Shown here piece after piece: positions 33,799 to 43,499 of a stretch of 64,000 bases of DNA. The notes beneath the pieces are model-generated. The model was not told where the DNA came from, ran no database searches, and was given only the letters and a program-made list of their open reading frames with translations. The position numbers and the translations under genes were made by a program. The number at the start of each line of letters is the position of its first letter. Positions within the stretch are counted from its first letter, which is position 1. Origin of the DNA: Gnetum montanum (lineage: Eukaryota; Streptophyta; Gnetopsida; Gnetales; Gnetaceae); the NCBI GenBank assembly GCA_015680685.1, contig MNCI01004872.1, forward strand, positions 882,697-946,696. Reading direction: 5' to 3'.

Positions 33799-35400
33799 AT
33801 GTCTCTTTCACAAGACAACGATAATGCAACATCTATTGAGGCAATTCATTGGAGAACCAACGAAATTCATCATGAAGAAGAAGTTTGGAGTACTCAATCT
33901 TATGTAGGTGTTTCATATGTTCATAGACACCCCAACGATACTCAAGGACTTTTGTTATCCAACTCAGATACCTCTAATGAAGATGGGACATCCCCTAGAA
34001 CGAGGGGGTTTGTAAGGCCTAGGACCTTCTCAATGGTTAGCAAGAGTACATCAGGGGATGATTGGGAGACTTACAAAAGTCATGAAAAGTCTTCTAGTTC
34101 TCTCTCTCCCTCTGCTCTTTCAATGTCAAGTTGTGACATGGATGACTATTCCTTAAGGGGCTAGCATAGAAATAAAAATTGAACCCATAGGCAAAATCAG
34201 GAATGCTAACATGAACATAGACAACATTGTCCAAACTCACGAACTCACAACCTATTTAGTGATGATGAACCCATGTTGGCCACTAAGAGCCTAATGCATA
34301 TAATAGAGGCCATGCAAATATCCCACAGGCATCACAAGGAAAGTCGTCTACCTAGGCTTGATTTAAACAACTTTCCTAAGTTCTTTGGAGGCTATGATTT
34401 AGATTTGCAACATCATTTACAAGCCTTCTATGATTCCTGTGTATGGAATAACATTTAGAATGGGTGGCAAACGCTTAATCTTTTCCCTATGATACTCGTT
34501 GGCCAAGAAAAAGTGTGGTATAGGTCTTTAAAATCACATTCAATTCATCGTTAGCCTACAATGGTAAAACTCTTCAACAAAAGATATCAAACCTATGCAA
34601 GAGTGTCAGCCTTAAGGAGATAAATTCAAGAGTGGAAACAAGGACAACATGAACCCTTGGACATGGCCTTAGAAAGATATTACTCGTTAAACAAATTCCT
34701 AGGCCATGGGTTCTCCAAGGAAAGGCTAATGTGTCACATCATGGATGGGCTCCATAATGAAACGAGGGAGACCCAAGGGATGTATGCCCTAGGTTAACTA
34801 TATGAACTACAAACCCACCAATTCCAAGAGCTTATTAAGTAGGTAGCAAAAGAAGAAGGAGAAATAGCCAAATGGGAGAATGTTGAAAAATCTCAATAGG
34901 ACCAAACTCTTAAAGTAACAAAGATCCATAATCATGAAGAGGAGAAATTAACTCACATCGAGGAGGTGGAAGCATCCCCATCTTTGCCAATACTAAAATC
35001 ACTAGATGAAAACGAGGCAAAGATCAATAAGATGACAAAGTGGGTACATGAAAAATGTCGTGAATATGCAAACATTATTAGAGGGAGAACCATGCAAGAT
35101 AACTCTAACAACTAGAACAAATAGAGGATACCAAACCTAGAAATAGGACAAAACACCATTCAACAATTGGTAAGAAGGGTTGAAGAAAATAAGGATAGGG
35201 GCTCAACTGCAAATCATAAGTATCAATGCAATGTTTTCCTATATGATCACCTCAAAGGCCAATGCCCAATCTTGTTACACCTACATGAGAATTGGGGAAG
35301 AATGCTACATCCAGATTTCGTACAGAAGTATTATGTTCAACCACAGTGGCTAAACCCCTAGTTGTGGGGGAGGCCATAGCCAAAATGGCCACACCCTTTA
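33799..35400 (+). pseudogene. gag of element B
   Basis: The ATG at 33799 opens 121 codons (MSLSQDNDNATSIEA...), 115 bp after the primer site, followed by a stop at 34162. The capsid-like core continues in frame pieces: 'LPRLDLNNFPKFFGGYDLDL' (34348 on), 'VKLFNKRYQTYARVS', 'LDMALERYYSLNKFLGHGFS' and 'HIMDGLHNETRETQGMY'. A Cys/His patch 'YQCNVFLYDHLKGQCP' at about 35220-35270 replaces a canonical zinc knuckle. The core matches elements A and C. Stops at TAG positions interrupt it. Confidence 0.75.
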
Positions 35401-35406
35401 TATCAC

Positions 35407-36165
35407 TTGAAACCAAGTGCTTATTATGTTCAACACCTTATTTCTCCAATTGGATCAACATCCTCTGCTTCACCTCATCATTATCATTTTCTCGAGTATC
35501 ATCAACCCATGTCCTCTCCTATAGGATCACCACCTCATGTTCCTTACACTTCTTCTTACTTTCAATATTCTCATCCTTCACCTCCTTCTACATCGCCACC
35601 AGTTGTATCGAAAGGTTTTGCACCACAACACCAACCAATGAATATTACTTGTGTTTCTATTGTCAATAATAGTGGGATTCCTCCACATCATCAAAAGCAT
35701 CCTTTCTTTAGGCATGGCCATAGAAAGAGACAAAACAGCTCTGAAACCACTCCATTCTCTAACTTAGCACAAGCCCAATATTGTGATGCACCTTCCTATT
35801 CAAACTCAATGCCTCCTGTTACCTTATCTAGGCCACCAATTAACACTCCAACAACCACATGGCCCAATGAATATAACAACATGAGGAGACATATCGATCC
35901 TTGCATACCACCTTATGGTCATGGGTGCCATAGTGGGTTAGCTTGTTACCACATGACCACATCTCATAATCTACCTCAATATGCCTACTTTAACCAAGTG
36001 TGTGAATCCCACTTTGGGTACATTCCTACCACCACACCAAAAGACACCTTAGGGTTTGGATATGATTGGACCCCAATATTTCCAATGTGCATGAATCCTA
36101 ACTTTCTATTTATTAATTCTTGCCACGATCAAGGGTTTAGTCATCAGGGATACCCCCCATTCTAA
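35407..36165 (+). CDS. Proline/serine/tyrosine-rich C-terminal gag region of element B (252 codons open)
   Basis: This is one of the longest open frames in the window. The product is rich in Pro, Ser, Tyr and His ('SYFQYSHPSPPSTSPPVV', 'SYSNSMPPVTLSRPPINTPT') and looks disordered. The end is Gly/Tyr/Phe-rich ('HDQGFSHQGYPPF'). It follows the Cys/His patch and corresponds to the less well kept Pro-rich tail of gag in element A (about 7900-8560). It is probably the C-terminal part of gag rather than a separate protein, since its first ATG has no special context. Confidence 0.55.
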   Translation: MKPSAYYVQHLISPIGSTSSASPHHYHFLEYHQPMSSPIGSPPHVPYTSSYFQYSHPSPPSTSPPVVSKGFAPQHQPMNITCVSIVNNSGIPPHHQKHPFFRHGHRKRQNSSETTPFSNLAQAQYCDAPSYSNSMPPVTLSRPPINTPTTTWPNEYNNMRRHIDPCIPPYGHGCHSGLACYHMTTSHNLPQYAYFNQVCESHFGYIPTTTPKDTLGFGYDWTPIFPMCMNPNFLFINSCHDQGFSHQGYPPF

Positions 36166-37600
36166 CAAGTAGAATTAGTAAATGTTTTTCCGTTTCTTTG
36201 GTTTTACAATTTTTTATTTTTTATTTTCGAATTTCTTGTTTTCTAATTTGTTTTTTTATCTTTTTGTAGGTAATCTCCTCTGTGAATAAAATACTCATGT
36301 AACTAGTCGGTTGAGGTGTTGTTCTATGCTATCGAGTCACAAGTGACTAATTATTTGGACAATGACCCCACAACATCAACCCATCCATTCTATTAATAAG
36401 AGGTTCTTACTCTAGGTACAATGATATTTTTGTTATCATCAAAACTTAAAGTAACTTTGTACTCATTATGCCTAGAGAAAAGAGTGATGGACTAAGAGGG
36501 AATGACAAGGGTGTGACATCAAGGGGACTTTTGGATTCTCTTTGGCGACGTTTGTATGTGCTATCATGCAGCTTGGTTGTACTAAGATCCTTGTAGATTT
36601 AATGAACAATGGGAGTAAGAGTTGTAATAAAGGCACTCAATAAAGGAAATCAATGTTGTTTTGGAGGATCCCATTGGAAAGACATGCATCCATGCCTAAA
36701 GGTTGGTAGCTTCTCTAGATCACCTTTGGGAAAGACAAAGTGCAAAAAGAGACTAGAAGAAGAAAAAGACAAGGAGAGAAAAAAGCAAGAAGAAAAGTAA
36801 GAAATGAAGAAAAAAAGAAAGGGCCAAGAAAAATGTGCCACAAAAAAATTTGAATCACTTCTCCCTTGTGCAAAACACTAAGTGATTGTATGCCTTGCTA
36901 TCATGATGCTCTTGTGATTGTCTATCATCGGGATGAAATAATGCAATGTCACTGATCAGAGGTATGAACTTGGCTTTGATCTTGGAGCGAAAGGCTAATG
37001 GTACTTTAATCACACATAACACTTAGGATTCATTGTGCCCAAGGTAAGTTACCTCACATCCCGATCTCTACAATCCTTTCTGTAATTCGTTTCATCTCAT
37101 AGTCCAACTACTTCTAACTTGTGTCTTGTGTGGCATAGAATTCATACCTCATAGCAGTGGTATTTAACATGTGTGTGTTTTGTTGCACAAGTGCGGATTG
37201 CATTTAATCCTTCTAGTGCCTATGGACATTTTAAGATGTATTTACGCAAGGGCATGATAGGTTGGAACCTACTTTGGGGGGGATCCACTTGCGTGACTTT
37301 TGTAATTTGTACTTGTTGCGCACCACCACATCATCTTTTACCCTCTGAGTACTCCATTACCAAATCTATTCTTTCCTTTGTTGTTATTTTAATTGAACAT
37401 TCCTTAGAACCATTACATGTCCTTTTTCCTCACCTTTTTAAAGAACTTCATTGTATAACTCCACTCCATTACACTTTTGGTGCCTTAATTCCCACTTGCC
37501 ATTACCCTAGACCTTTTGAATCTACCTCAAATCCTTCATTTTTGGTTATAAAAACTCAAAAAATCATCAATTCTAATAGGTACCCTATCTTGGTTGGGAC
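36166..37600 (+). other. Spacer of element B, in the position pol would precede
   Basis: No pol motif was seen. A purine-rich stretch (about 36730-36830) encodes only Lys/Glu runs. The section at about 37200-37310 ('acgcaagggcatgatagg', 'gggggatccacttgc') is shared with the pol-to-ORF3 spacer of elements A and C. The deletion boundary therefore lies between 36165 and about 37200. Confidence 0.55.
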
Positions 37601-37605
37601 ATAAT

Positions 37606-37681
37606 AGCAGGTACTTGGTATTGGGTTTGACACGATATTAGGTACGGACTATCGCGTACATGATATTACATCTATAAAAAG
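37606..37681 (+). promoter_or_regulatory. U3-like block and TATA box upstream of the third ORF, element B
   Basis: 'acacgatattaggtac', 'atcgcgtacatgatatta' and 'tctataaaaag' (TATA 37673-37681) resemble the element's own LTR U3, which has 'aggtacacgatatcgggta', 'cgtatacatgatattg' and 'cctataaatata' in the same order. It lies 0.5 kb before the third ORF and is a candidate internal promoter. Confidence 0.55.
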
Positions 37682-38132
37682 TATATATATGAGACCCCTG
37701 CATACTATGCACATCATTTTAAATAGTTGACATAAGGGGAGTTGTTCAAATTTTCTTCCACTGTTTTTAGTGATTTGAGAGTCTAAATTCAACTATCAAT
37801 ATTTCATTCTTTGACACTTCGATCTCTTTTTTGATTGAACCTAATTGAACTCGGAGTGTTAAACTTAGTTGTGGGGGAGTGGTACTATAGAGCTTGTGCA
37901 TAATTTTTTTGAAATTTGGTATCACCCGAAGGATAGCATAGGGGTAAATACTATTAGAAATTTATGTCAAACTAATTTTCTCCCTTCATCCAAGTCATCT
38001 AAGCTATTATATGAGTCACCAAAATAGATCAGGTCCAACATTAAAACTTTTAGGGAAACTTCCTTAAAAAATTTATAACTTTGAAATCACACTAAGCAAA
38101 GAATTAAACCTTTATTAAAGATAATGAGTAAG

Positions 38133-38194
38133 GTATAAGATAACTGAATTTGTTTAAATAACCTTACTAACAATTGGTCCTTGTATGATTTCAG
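38133..38194 (+). other. Intron-like segment before the third ORF of element B
   Basis: The 62 nt run from 'gagtaag/gtataag' to 'tgatttcag/atggcc', with a perfect TACTAAC branch-site motif at 38165-38171, 24 nt before the acceptor end. This is the best preserved of the four copies. Confidence 0.65.
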
Positions 38195-40990
38195 ATGGCC
38201 GTTAAAAGAGGATAGTAGGGAGAACCTTGTCAAGGTGCAACTACGTGCCCGAGAAGAGGTATAGGCCAAAGACCTCATGCGAAACATGTAGAATAGGAGG
38301 CATAATCATTCGAAATCCATCAAAAAACCCCTGTCACTACACAATTTGGCCAAGCAGAAGGTGGAAAAGTTAGGATACCAAAACAAGGATGACACATCAT
38401 GTTATCCCTAGAATGTGTTCAAGCCATTCAAGAAAGGTCCACATCCTTTGTCGTGATTGTGGAACTTCATTTATGGCCTTTTACCAAATTTTCCCCTGAA
38501 CCAGTCAAGGATCTACTTAAGGGATCTTCATTATGGCCTATCCTCTCAGAGAGTGGAGAATGGTACTTAGGTGAAACATATCAATTTTGACACAATAAAG
38601 AAGAAGGCACCACCATCGATATTGGTGGAATTTAAGTAGATTTCTCACAAAGGCCATTACAGAAGTTTTGAATCTTCTAAATAGAGGGCCTAAAGTTGCT
38701 CATTTGTCCACTCGCTCCGATGTAGATGCAAGAAAAGTATGATTAAAAAGGGTGTATGGCAAAGAAGACAAGACATATGCACCTATCATATTTTCCCAAC
38801 AAAGGGGTTAAATAGAATTTTTACCTATGCGGCCAGAGGAAGTGCAATTTTGATGGGCAAGGTTGATGCCAATTTTCCCATCTATTTTTAACAAAAATAT
38901 TAAGGTGGTTTGAAGAATGGAAGATAGGAAAGCTTGCACTACCCTTTCCATGTTTAATCAGGAAGCTATGATGGCATGTTGGAATTCTAGGGTACACCAA
39001 TGACGTCCTTAGAAAAGCTCAAAATGCTTCATATGATGAATTACTTAAGACACTAGCACTAAGAAAAGATGTTGGTGAGATGTTGGAGCCTGAACAAGAG
39101 AAGATGGTTGGGCCCACTACACCTCAAACGATAAGGCCAAGCCAAGTTCTAGACATAGGGCTTAGCCAATAACAAGAAACAGGGCCTAGCACATAGCCCA
39201 TAGGCCAAAAAGACCAGTAACCGCCACCATTGCCACAAGATTACTAACTGTCGTTCAGCCATCTTAGGGCCATTATAGAGACAGTTAGTTGGGGAAGAAA
39301 AGATGAGGCCAATCTCTTCAAGGTGATCAATGAGGTTGTACAACCCACCATATTAATTGATCCTACAGTGGTTGAGGTCTCAATTCAAATAGGAGAAGGA
39401 AAATCACACTGGTCACAATAGATCTCTAGAAATGCTGCATCATTCCAAGTATAATTAGAAACTGGTGAAGGTGTCATAGTGGTGGTCATACAACACCATG
39501 ATGTAGCTGGAGCAGCAGAGGTGGTTGCAGACCACATGAAAGAATCATTTAACGTCCTTGTTGTGCCACTGATAGATTTCATAGGAGCACATGATGCTCA
39601 AGTTCTAGTTGATACCTCAGTGACTCCTACAAAACATGAGAATGCTTTGGATCGCTTATTGCAAACATGACAAGTCATGACATCCTTGTTTAATATCCCC
39701 TAAGATGTCATAGTGGCATAATCAGACTTCATTTCCACTAAAGGGAAGCTGATCATGGTTGAGGTTAGGGCTGAACATGCAGAAGATGAGTTGTGGAGAC
39801 TCCAAGAAAAGCTCATCATCCTACAAGCTAAATGATGGGATCTATTCCAAATTATTGTAGCCAATCAGTTAGAATCATTTAGGACAGAGCAGTTAAATGA
39901 ATTATTAGTGGAGAATAAAAGGGTGGCAATGAAAAAATAGAAGGTTGATTGGGGTGCTTCAAAAGCACAAGCTTAGACATATATAGATGTTAAAGCTCTC
40001 AAGGCCTTACAAGAAGAGAATAAACTCCTTGCTACTGAAAATTTTTGGTTGATGATAGTTGAAAAATAGAAGAACATTCTCAAAGAAAGTTTCCAAAAAA
40101 TGCATGAACAACGAATAAGAGTCAACCAAGATATAAGTCGCTTAGCCAGAGAAAATAGAACCCTCTTAATGAAGGAGGTATGCACCATTCAACAAAAGAT
40201 AATTATTGAAATAAGTGTGTGGCAAAATGGGGCTAAGAAGCATGAAAAATTAAAGGAGCACTTCCATGACTAAGTGGGAATGTATAAGGAAATCATCAAA
40301 AAAGAGATCTGTATAGCTAAGGACCACATTAATTCTTTTAGTGCTCAACACACTGATTAGTAAGTTGTATTGGATACTTATGCCTTTGTTCACCAAGAGA
40401 AATTGAAAAGTTGGGACCAGTAGATCCAAGATCTCATAGAATACATGGAGTTCACAAATCTATGGTATGCCAACTTGGCCATGTTAATAGTAGGATGGAT
40501 GCCTAAGAACTAAGCTCAAGAAGCAAGTAGCTACCACGTATGCTAAATATGAGATAGAGTTTGTGGAACACAAGAAGACATTGCAAAGACTAGAGGTAGA
40601 AAACTTTGAACTAGAGGTGATAAATGCTAGCTACCAAGGCCAAAAAGATGTAGTAGTAGAATTGGCTTGACGACGTACAGATTATCAAGAACACAAGGGT
40701 AAAGCCAGGGCCTACAAAGAGGAATGATGGCTGTTTGTAGCATGGTATGTCAAAGCCAATTAAATGTTCCCACACCTACCATGCCCATGGAAAGTGCCAA
40801 CTCCATCAAACATTGCAACATCAGCATGGACGACACATGATCCTTGGACATAGAAAGAAAAACTTTAGATGCTTCTTCAAAGGTATCCATTTTAGAAGCT
40901 TGGAGCATAGGATAAAAGAAATAAGCCCATGGAGGAACCACCACCACTAGGAACCACATGAGTTCCACAAATTTTGTATTTTGTATTGGT
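38195..40990 (+). pseudogene. Third ORF of element B: globular domain, coiled coil, proline-rich end
   Basis: It starts MAVKRG at the ATG right after the AG acceptor. The globular part retains 'LKGSSLWPILSESGEWYLGE' (about 38515-38575), 'KLALPFPCLIRKLW' (about 38925-38965) and 'GILGYTNDVLRKA'. These align with 'LKTSPIWPIITSNGEWYMGE', 'TLPFPCLIRKLC' and 'GISYYTNDVV' of element A. From about 39880 to 40620 the frame is helical and charged ('VKALKALQEENKLLATEN', 'LMKEVCTIQQKIIIE'), a coiled coil. The Pro-rich end 'HGGTTTT'/'MEEPPPLGT' lies near 40930-40950. Many TAG and TAA stops interrupt it. Confidence 0.65.
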
Positions 40991-41130
40991 GTCTAAATTT
41001 TGTTTTGTCTAGTCCCACACTGTGGCATGAAATAATCCATAGTCATTCAATAATCCCATATCTATCAATTGTTTGTAATTAAATGAACTTGTTTCTCATT
41101 TTGTTTGACTTGAAGACGAGTTTTTATTTA

Positions 41131-41142
41131 GTCATGGAGGTA
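41131..41142 (+). other. Polypurine tract of element B
   Basis: 'gtcatggaggta' sits directly before the 3' LTR. Confidence 0.8.
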
Positions 41143-42010
41143 TGATGAGTCATAGTTTGTCAGGCCCCGATATCAGGTATGCGATATTGCAGCTTGGATA
41201 CGATATCATATACACGATATTGTGATTCTTGTGTTAGCCTATAAATATAGCACTCAGGCATCAATGAGGGAGTCTTTTGGTCACGTCTTTAAGTTGGTCT
41301 TTAAGTCAAGTATTTTAGTCAATATTTACTTAGTTTTTAGTTTTTAGTTCTTTCCAAGTGCATGCCCATAGTGTGATGTTTATAATTGTACGAAACCTTT
41401 GTTCGAGTGTAACATACTTGGACAGGCACACGATCGACAATAAAGATTGAGATTACTCCGTCATTGTAGCATTCACTTAGCTTTAAATTTGTTTTAATTG
41501 TTGATTATTTATTGCTATTTTCTTAGTTAAAATTTCTTTTATCATCATTTACTATTCTTGTTGTAATGAAAAATGAGTACACCTTAATCATGAACATTTA
41601 AGTGTAACTACATGGTAACCTAGTAGCGTCTCGAGTAGTGCTTTGAGTGATATGCGCTTGGTAAGCCCAGAAGTAATACACGAAGTTTAAGATGCATATG
41701 GATGATTAGGGATGTATGCTCATCGTACTTAGGCTAGCTTAGATCCTATTTCCTATTGCTCATTAGCTTAATCAAGATATCACTTATTGTCCTTAGGAGT
41801 AGCATAGTAGTAGGGATCATATCATGCACCTCACTTTGGACTAAACCATACGTGACAAAGCAAATACTAGTTTAAGTGGAAAGACAATGAACTATGACCA
41901 ACGTATAACTGTCTAGGTGCTACAACTAGTTCATCCATGGAGTTCGACTAGATTGTGCATACATGCTCATATTCATATGGTTGAGCATAGGGGTACATCA
42001 CTACTCATCA
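41143..42010 (+). repeat. 3' LTR of element B
   Basis: It runs from TGATGAG to CTCATCA, collinear with the 5' LTR. TATAAATA is at 41240-41247 and 'caataaag' at about 41439. The decayed GATATC words are at about 41165-41225. Confidence 0.9.
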
Positions 42011-42015
42011 AGCCA
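42011..42015. other. Right target-site duplication of element B (agcca)
   Basis: This is the exact partner of 32788-32792. Confidence 0.9.
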
Positions 42016-42326
42016 TAATCATTAGAGATTAATTTCATGATAAAAGGTAATAAGGATAAATTTTTATTAGATAATTGAGAGATTTGCATCATTTCCAAAT
42101 ATAATGTGGTTTAGGAAGAGAGGAATCAGGATCATTTGAAGTTCATTTATGGGTGTTGGATCCCAAAAAAATATTAATAATGAGCAAAGAAAATTCAAAG
42201 TATAACCTTACAATTAAGTATATATATGTATGTATGCATTTCCCATTTTAGGACTATCTACTCAAGTGTACAACCTTACAATTGACACTTTGAAAAAATA
42301 AGTAAAGAAAATTAATTATTAGAAAA
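42016..42326 (-). repeat. Older repeat, part interrupted by elements B and C
   Basis: Read on the minus strand, 'taattaattttctttactta' and 'gtgtcaattgtaaggttgta' match 23215-23280. The matching left half lies on the other side of element C at 55528-55740. It also borders the target site of element B. Confidence 0.55.
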
Positions 42327-43271
42327 TGATGAGTGGTGAAGGATACCCCTACGCCCAACCATATAAATCACAAAGCCCTCACATGCGATTCGGTCAAATT
42401 CCAGGGACTATAGTTTCTGGTACACTAGTCTTTTAGGAAGTGAACCTTGCCCTAAGGTCATTTATTATTTCCTGATTACACTTGTGAAGCATAATGGTGT
42501 GGTTAATTATAATTGAGGAATATGATTTTTATGGTTTTATGTTTTATGGCTTTGGTGCTTGAAGAGGGAGAGATAGAATAATTTAATGACCAATTTAATT
42601 TAACTAACTAACTAGTCTCTAACTAGTCCTAACATTAGCACCCGGTCCCATTTTCCATACACGTCTTGAACCCACATATCCATTGTTGGGTTACCAAACA
42701 CTATGCTACTAGGTGCATCAAGAAATAACACTATTGGGATTACCATGAAAATATGTGTTTATGCTTGAAACAATCGTACTCATGTACTTAATCTATTCAA
42801 CTTAATTGATTAAATTCTAATTTAGCTTAGTTGATTAAATATTTAATAAAGACAATGAATGCATAAATAAAGCATTTAAACTATCTAGAATGCTACAAGG
42901 TTTATAAAGAAGCTCATCTTTATTGTTGTACATACTACTATTGTTTAGGTACAACAATTCTCGAGTAAAGATCCATATACTCGATGACTCCTGCTATGGG
43001 CACTCGAAAAAATATTTTAACTTTTAAATAGAAAAAATGCAAGAGCTTTGCTACTCCTATGAATTTGATGCTCATAAACATGGTTGGAAGCTCTTAGTTA
43101 TAGTTTTTGCTCAAGGATTGTGTCAATAGGGCCCTGTAAATGTAGCAAAAGCTACATCGATGTGGCCCCATCGATGGGGCAACACCATGTAAATGGGCCC
43201 CATTGATGGGGGCCCATTGACATGGGCCATGTCAATAGGGGCCCATTGATGTTACTTATTAATGCTCATCA
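42327..43271 (-). repeat. 3' LTR of element C (945 bp)
   Basis: On the minus strand it runs from TGATGAG (43271) to the terminal CTCATCA, whose complement TGATGAG lies at 42327-42333. It is longer than the 5' LTR because the U3 GGGCCC/ATTGATG array at 43128-43262 is expanded. Confidence 0.88.
43128..43262 (-). promoter_or_regulatory. Expanded GGGCCC-ATTGATG word array in the U3 of the element C 3' LTR
   Basis: At least six variants of 'gggcccattgatg', 'ggccccatcgatgg' and 'gggccctgtaaatg' follow each other. GGGCCC is palindromic and the flanks (CATCAAT/ATTGATG) appear in both orientations. The 5' LTR of the same element has fewer units (about 55415-55510). Confidence 0.6.
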
Positions 43272-43283
43272 TACCCCCATGAC
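43272..43283 (-). other. Polypurine tract of element C
   Basis: The plus-strand 'tacccccatgac' reads 'gtcatgggggta' on the minus strand, next to the 3' LTR. Confidence 0.8.
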
Positions 43284-43499
43284 TGACTAAAAACTTGTGC
43301 TCAAGTTCTTTTACAAAATTGAAAAGGTATGGGATTATTGACTAACTCTTAGCAAAACAAAACAAATTGACTTTGATAAATCTAAGTGTCCAAGTGTACA
43401 AATCAACACAGTACAAAATTGGAATGTTCATCACATAAAATTGAACATCATTGACATGACTACATAGAAATAATTGGACAACACTTCCTTTGATGGCAT

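Larger units (their letters stand above)
32793..42010 (+). mobile_element. Element B: 9.2 kb Ty3-type LTR element with gag and third ORF but no pol
   Basis: LTRs of 873 and 868 bp, a good tRNA-Asp primer site, gag, a proline-rich region, a spacer, a third ORF, a polypurine tract and an exact 5-bp target duplication are all present. Between the end of the proline-rich frame (36165) and the third ORF (38195) I found no protease, reverse transcriptase, RNase H or integrase motif in any frame. The layout otherwise follows element A, so pol was lost and the copy must have moved using enzymes from a relative. Confidence 0.88.

Noticed and set aside
35407-36165. A 252-codon open frame as a possible independent host gene
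   Set aside because: It lies inside element B between matched LTRs, directly after the gag Cys/His patch, and its Pro-rich composition matches the gag tail of relatives.
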